Assembly (NCBI GenBank): GCA_002492725.1
Contig: DLAF01000063.1
Location: 1 to 63,821, forward strand
DNA length: 63,821 nucleotides
Reading direction: 5' to 3'
DNA from: Lachnospiraceae bacterium UBA7054
GTDB taxonomy: Bacteria; Bacillota; Clostridia; Lachnospirales; Lachnospiraceae
Shown: piece after piece, positions 59,814 to 63,821 of the stretch
Position numbering within the stretch: the stretch's first letter is position 1
How the letters are laid out: every line of letters starts with the position of its first letter
Position numbers and translations under genes: made by a program
The notes under the pieces: generated by a model
Seen by the model: the letters and a program-made list of their open reading frames with translations, nothing else
Database searches by the model: none
Told to the model about the DNA's origin: nothing

Positions 59814-62462
59814 TTACCAGCGGTTTTTCAGTTTATTCTGCAGCCGATACAGCGTATTGAGCGCATCCACGGGCGTTAAATTGCTCACGTCAATCTCCTT
59901 TAGCTCCCGCACCACGTCCTCGTCCGTCACGGTGTCAAACAGAGAAATCTGCTCCAAGTCCACCTCGTCATAATGAACAGGCTTTTTCCGCTCGCCTCTG
60001 GCATGATCCACCTCGATGTTCTGCACCCGCTCGGTGATATCGTTGTCGCTAAGCTGCTCCACGATCTCCTTTGCCCTGTCGATGACCATATCCGGCACGC
60101 CCGCGAGTTTCGCCACTTGAATGCCGTAGCTCTTGTCGGCTCCGCCCTTCACAATCTTTCTGAGGAATACAATGTCGTCGCCCTTTTCCTTGACGGCGAT
60201 ACAGTAGTTGTTGACATTGTCCATCTTTCCTTCCAACTCGGTCAGCTCATGGTAGTGAGTGGCAAACAACGTTTTTGCGCCCAAAAGTTTGCGGTTACTG
60301 ATATGCTCTATCACTGCCCAGGCAATGCTTAAGCCATCAAAGGTGGAAGTCCCCCTGCCAATCTCATCGAGCACCAAAAGGCTGTTGGGCGTAGCGTTTC
60401 TAAGGATGTTCGCCACCTCGTTCATCTCCACCATGAAAGTGGATTGGCCGCTTGCCAGATCGTCGGAAGCGCCGACTCTGGTAAAGATTCTATCCACGAT
60501 GCCGATATCCGCCTTCGCCGCCGGCACAAAAGAGCCAATCTGTGTCATTAAAACGATCAGCGCCACCTGGCGCATATAGGTAGACTTACCCGCCATATTA
60601 GGGCCTGTGATCACGGCGATACAGTGCTTTTTGTCATCCAGATGGGTATCGTTTGCAATAAACATGTCGTTTTGAATCATCTGCTCGACCACCGGATGGC
60701 GGCCTTCCTTGATATCGATCACGCCTTTTTCGTTCAAGAACGGCCTTACGTAATGATTCTGTTCTGCCACAAAGGAAAGGGAAGTAAAGACGTCAAGTCT
60801 TGCCACAGCCCTTGCCGTCTTTTGAATCCGCTCCACTTCACTCGCAATGGCATCCCGAATCTCGCAGAAAAGGTCGTACTCCAGGCCAAAAAGTTTATCC
60901 TCCGCATTGAGGATGGAATCTTCCAATTCCTTTAGTCGGGGCGTCGTGTAACGCTCCGCGTTTGCCAGCGTCTGCTTGCGCACATAGTCTTCCGGCACCT
61001 GATCCTTATAAGAGTTTGTGACCTCAAAGTAATAGCCAAAGACCTTATTGTACTTGATACGCAGATTTTTGATGCCCGTGCGCTCCCTGTCCTCCTCCTC
61101 TAATGCCGCCAGCCACTTCTTGCCGTCCGTCTTGGCCTTTCGCAGAGCGTCGATGTTCTCATGAAAGCCCTCTTTGATGATGCCGCCCTCCTTCAGCGCA
61201 ATGGGAGGTTCCTCCTCAATGGCGTTTTCGATGAGACGGTGAATATCCTCAAGCGGATCCATATTCGCATAAATCTCCTGCAGAAGCGGCGCATCAAAAT
61301 CAGCCAGGATTGTCCGCAAGGAGGGAAGCATGGCTAGGGAATTGCGTAAAGCAATCAAGTCTCTTGGATTGGCTGTCTTATAACTCACTTTGCCAAGAAG
61401 CCGTTCCAGATCGTATATTGTCTGCAGATACTCCCTCAGTTCTTCTCTGTCAACGCTCTTTTTACAAAGGGCCTCCACCGCATCCAGCCGTTTTGTAATT
61501 CTTTCTTTGTCGATCAGAGGCTGTTCTATGTATTTGCGCAAAAGTCTCCCGCCCATAGCGGTCTTTGTGCGGTCCAGCACCCCCAAAAGTGACCCCTTCT
61601 TCTGCTTTTCCCGCAGCGTCTCGATCAGCTCCAGATTGCGTCTGGTGGAGCTGTCAAGCAGCATATACTTGCTTGTCAGATAGGGGTAAATGTGGGTAAA
61701 GTGGGAAAGAGAAGTCTTCTGCATCTCATAAAGGTACTGTAAGAGCGCTCCCGCCGCAATCAGTCCCACGGGAAAATCCTCGATGCCCAGCCCCTGCAGA
61801 CTGCTCACCCCGAAATGCTTTTTTAACAGTTTCTTACAGCTGTCCTCGTCAAAATAATGAGGAGCCAGAGAGTACACACTCACGTTCAGACGGTTCTTTA
61901 AGTCCTCAATATCAAAGCCGCTGACAAAAAACGGCTCGTTGCAAATAAGCTCCGAGGGTGCATACTTATTGATTTCATCCTGAAGTTTGCGGATGTCCTC
62001 AAGTTCCGTCAGATAATAGTCGCCCGTGGTAACGTCTGCCACAGACATACCGATCCTTCCCGGAAAGTAGGACACACAGATCAGATAATTGTTCTTCGTA
62101 TCGTCCATGGCCTGCACATTCAGGTTCGTGCCCGGCGTCACAATACGAATCACCTCTCGCTTAACAATACCCTTCGCAAGTTTGGGATCCTCCACCTGCT
62201 CGCAGATAGCCACTTTGTATCCCTTGGAGACCAGCTTGTTTAAATAGCTGTCCACGGCATGATAAGGGACGCCGCACATGGGCGCACGCTCCTCCTGACC
62301 GCAGTTTTTCCCCGTCAGTGTGATTTCAAGCTCCTTGGACGCCGTGATGGCATCCTCAAAGAACATCTCGTAAAAATCCCCCAGCCGGTAGAATAAAATA
62401 CAGTCCTGATACGACTTCTTTGTCTCCAGATATTGCTGCATCATCGGTGTCAATTCAGCCAT
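59814..62462 (-). CDS. mutS: DNA mismatch recognition protein MutS
   Basis: MutS binds mismatches and small loops. The 882-residue protein has the mismatch-contact phenylalanine region (LGDFYEMFFEDA), the long lever/clamp domains and the ATPase domain with Walker A GPNMAGKST and Walker B LLVLDEIGRGTSTFDG. The full length matches MutS1. It overlaps the end of miaB by 13 bases, and mutL follows directly. Confidence 0.97.
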   Translation of the reverse strand: MAELTPMMQQYLETKKSYQDCILFYRLGDFYEMFFEDAITASKELEITLTGKNCGQEERAPMCGVPYHAVDSYLNKLVSKGYKVAICEQVEDPKLAKGIVKREVIRIVTPGTNLNVQAMDDTKNNYLICVSYFPGRIGMSVADVTTGDYYLTELEDIRKLQDEINKYAPSELICNEPFFVSGFDIEDLKNRLNVSVYSLAPHYFDEDSCKKLLKKHFGVSSLQGLGIEDFPVGLIAAGALLQYLYEMQKTSLSHFTHIYPYLTSKYMLLDSSTRRNLELIETLREKQKKGSLLGVLDRTKTAMGGRLLRKYIEQPLIDKERITKRLDAVEALCKKSVDREELREYLQTIYDLERLLGKVSYKTANPRDLIALRNSLAMLPSLRTILADFDAPLLQEIYANMDPLEDIHRLIENAIEEEPPIALKEGGIIKEGFHENIDALRKAKTDGKKWLAALEEEDRERTGIKNLRIKYNKVFGYYFEVTNSYKDQVPEDYVRKQTLANAERYTTPRLKELEDSILNAEDKLFGLEYDLFCEIRDAIASEVERIQKTARAVARLDVFTSLSFVAEQNHYVRPFLNEKGVIDIKEGRHPVVEQMIQNDMFIANDTHLDDKKHCIAVITGPNMAGKSTYMRQVALIVLMTQIGSFVPAAKADIGIVDRIFTRVGASDDLASGQSTFMVEMNEVANILRNATPNSLLVLDEIGRGTSTFDGLSIAWAVIEHISNRKLLGAKTLFATHYHELTELEGKMDNVNNYCIAVKEKGDDIVFLRKIVKGGADKSYGIQVAKLAGVPDMVIDRAKEIVEQLSDNDITERVQNIEVDHARGERKKPVHYDEVDLEQISLFDTVTDEDVVRELKEIDVSNLTPVDALNTLYRLQNKLKNRW

Positions 62463-63821
62463 TGGTTATCAACCATCTTTCCCAGTCTTGTATGTTTGGA
62501 TTGACCTAGCCAGTCAACCATTCTTCCCGTATAATAAAATCCATGGCAGCGGTCAAGCACCACCATCACAAATTTCCCGACCAATCTCCTGTCCGCTTTA
62601 AAGTGCACCAGCATATTGTTGGTGAGGCGGCCCGTCACAAAGGCGGGATCCTGTTCGTTTACTTCCTCTACCAGCGCCTCCATCATTCTCCCCTGCAGGA
62701 GGGCCGCCCGTTCTTTTGCCGTCTCCTGCACGACAGCGAGAAGCTTGTCAAAGCCCTCCCGCACTACTTCCTCCGGTACCTGGTTTTCCATGGCCGCCGC
62801 CGGCGTTCCCGTCCGTTTGGAATAAATAAAGGTGAAGGCGTTGTCGTACTGCACCCGACGCACCACGTCGATCGTCTCCTCCACGTCCGCTAGCGTCTCC
62901 CCCGGAAAGCCTACAATCAGATCCGTGGTGATGGCGATATCCGGTATTTGTTCTTTTAGCTTGTCCACCAGCGCGAGGTACTGTGCCTTCGTGTACTGCC
63001 TGTTCATAGCCTGTAAAATTCTGTCGGAACCCGCCTGCAGAGGCAGATGCAGATGACGGCAAATCTTTTTGGAATCCCGCATCACTGCAATCAGTTCATC
63101 AGATAAATCCTTTGGGTGGGAAGTCATAAAACGGATGCGTCTAAGGCCCTCAATCTGTTCGACTTCGCGCAAAAGTTCTGCAAAGGTAATGGGATTCTCA
63201 AGTGTTTTGCCGTAAGAATTGACATTCTGGCCAAGCAGCATAATTTCCACCACGCCGTCCTCCACCAAAGTTTCAATCTCCCGCAGAATATCCTTTGGCT
63301 CCCTGCTCCTCTCCCGCCCTCGCACATAAGGAACAATGCAATAGCTGCAGAAGTTGTTGCAGCCGAACATAATGTTGACACCCGACTTGTAAGCGTACTT
63401 GCGCTTTACAGGCAGATCCTCGACAATTTTGTCGGTTCCCTCCCAGATCTCGGCTACCATGCCGTCGCTCTCATACATTTCCGCAAGCAGCCTTGCGAAG
63501 TCAAAAATGTTGTGTGTCCCAAAAATTAGGTCAACAAATCGATAACTTTTCTTTATTTTTTCAACCGCTTTTTGTTCCTGCATCATGCAGCCGCAGAGAG
63601 CCACCTTTAAGTAAGGCTTTTTCTTTTTCAGACTGTTTAAAACGCCAAGACGCCCGTAGACCCGCTGATTGGCGTTATCCCGCACCGTACAGGTGTTGTA
63701 GAGGACAAAATCCGCCTCCTCCTCAGACTCGACCAGTTCATGCCCGCTCGCAAGAAGGATGCCGGAAAGCTTCTCCGAGTCTCTGGCGTTCATCTGACAC
63801 CCCATGCACACCGAACACGCA
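62450..63821 (-). CDS. miaB: tRNA methylthiotransferase MiaB, 5' end cut by the window
   Basis: MiaB is a radical SAM methylthiotransferase that turns i6A37 into ms2i6A37. The visible part includes the N-terminal UPF0004 segment (GCQMNARDSEKL), NTCTVRDNANQRVYGRLG, the radical SAM motif CNNFCSYC, MTSHPKDLSDELI and a C-terminal TRAM domain (near LVEEVNEQDPAFVTGRL). The frame is open to the last base, so the gene continues beyond the window; the usual GCQMN context is preceded by extra cysteines (SVCMGCQMN). It heads a conserved cluster with mutS, mutL and miaA. Confidence 0.95.
   Translation of the reverse strand, partial: ACSVCMGCQMNARDSEKLSGILLASGHELVESEEEADFVLYNTCTVRDNANQRVYGRLGVLNSLKKKKPYLKVALCGCMMQEQKAVEKIKKSYRFVDLIFGTHNIFDFARLLAEMYESDGMVAEIWEGTDKIVEDLPVKRKYAYKSGVNIMFGCNNFCSYCIVPYVRGRERSREPKDILREIETLVEDGVVEIMLLGQNVNSYGKTLENPITFAELLREVEQIEGLRRIRFMTSHPKDLSDELIAVMRDSKKICRHLHLPLQAGSDRILQAMNRQYTKAQYLALVDKLKEQIPDIAITTDLIVGFPGETLADVEETIDVVRRVQYDNAFTFIYSKRTGTPAAAMENQVPEEVVREGFDKLLAVVQETAKERAALLQGRMMEALVEEVNEQDPAFVTGRLTNNMLVHFKADRRLVGKFVMVVLDRCHGFYYTGRMVDWLGQSKHTRLGKMVDNQWLN

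Noticed and set aside
1..63821. CRISPR arrays, tRNA or rRNA genes
   Set aside because: I found no regularly spaced repeats and no cloverleaf or rRNA-like sequence, although a covariance search could still find a missed tRNA.

Overview
The window looks like chromosomal DNA of a low-to-mid GC Clostridia, most likely Lachnospiraceae (Clostridium cluster XIVa). The reasons are the gene order around the TIGR03960/TIGR03936 radical SAM pair, rng, rplU-prp-rpmA and obgE; a HisZ/short-HisG histidine operon ending in a HisF-like/HisIE fusion; a DUF4321 protein; SepF together with MinCDE; and the miaB-mutS-mutL-miaA-ynbB order. This is inference from gene content; no 16S gene is present. I see no tRNA or rRNA gene, CRISPR array, transposase or prophage. 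No stretch over 300 bases lacks a gene; the longest gap is 56588-56866.

The left half (1 to about 30.6 kb) runs almost entirely on the + strand. It holds a membrane protein, a pseudouridine synthase and recU (35-2244); a histidine operon hisZ-hisG-SIMPL-hisD-hisB-hisIE (2402-8334) with a clear promoter and terminator; a radical SAM protein (8999-10870); an accessory block (10941-16682) with a ribbon-helix-helix regulator, an SPFH/zinc-ribbon protein, two membrane proteins and a large zinc ribbon-TIR-TM-leucine-rich-repeat protein; the radical SAM partner (16772-17563); a MerR regulator with a textbook 19-bp-spacer operator plus a YbjQ protein; rng, a NUDIX hydrolase, lspA and a chemoreceptor; and a ribosome-linked stretch rplU-prp-rpmA-obgE-yhbY-nadD-yqeK-rsfS (22822-27091).

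The middle (27.1-38.3 kb) is mixed: a DUF378 protein; lexA divergent from a small LysM protein with SOS boxes in its promoter; a WYL regulator with a GyrI-like protein; an unknown membrane protein; an XerS-like recombinase; a TtcA-like enzyme; an AI-2E family transporter; a cytidylate kinase-like protein; and cstA with a small partner.

The right half (38.4 kb to the end) runs on the - strand and is mostly envelope, division and repair genes: hlyD-like, yggS, sepF, aroB, lspA (second copy), rluD; a long elongation/septum-placement cluster (DUF4321, radC, mreB, mreC, mreD, mrdA, minC, minD, minE, rodA, mgsA, dacA); and miaB-mutS-mutL-miaA-ynbB.

The most interesting part is the 10.9-16.7 kb block. 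It separates two genes that normally sit together and encodes what looks like a membrane TIR protein with an LRR ectodomain, a visible candidate NADase glutamate and an SPFH scaffold partner. Other notable points are the dead HisF-like domain on HisIE, the membrane-anchored MerR, two lspA copies, a PBP2 with about 230 extra residues, several unexplained inverted repeats, and a convergent strand switch beside the XerS-like gene.
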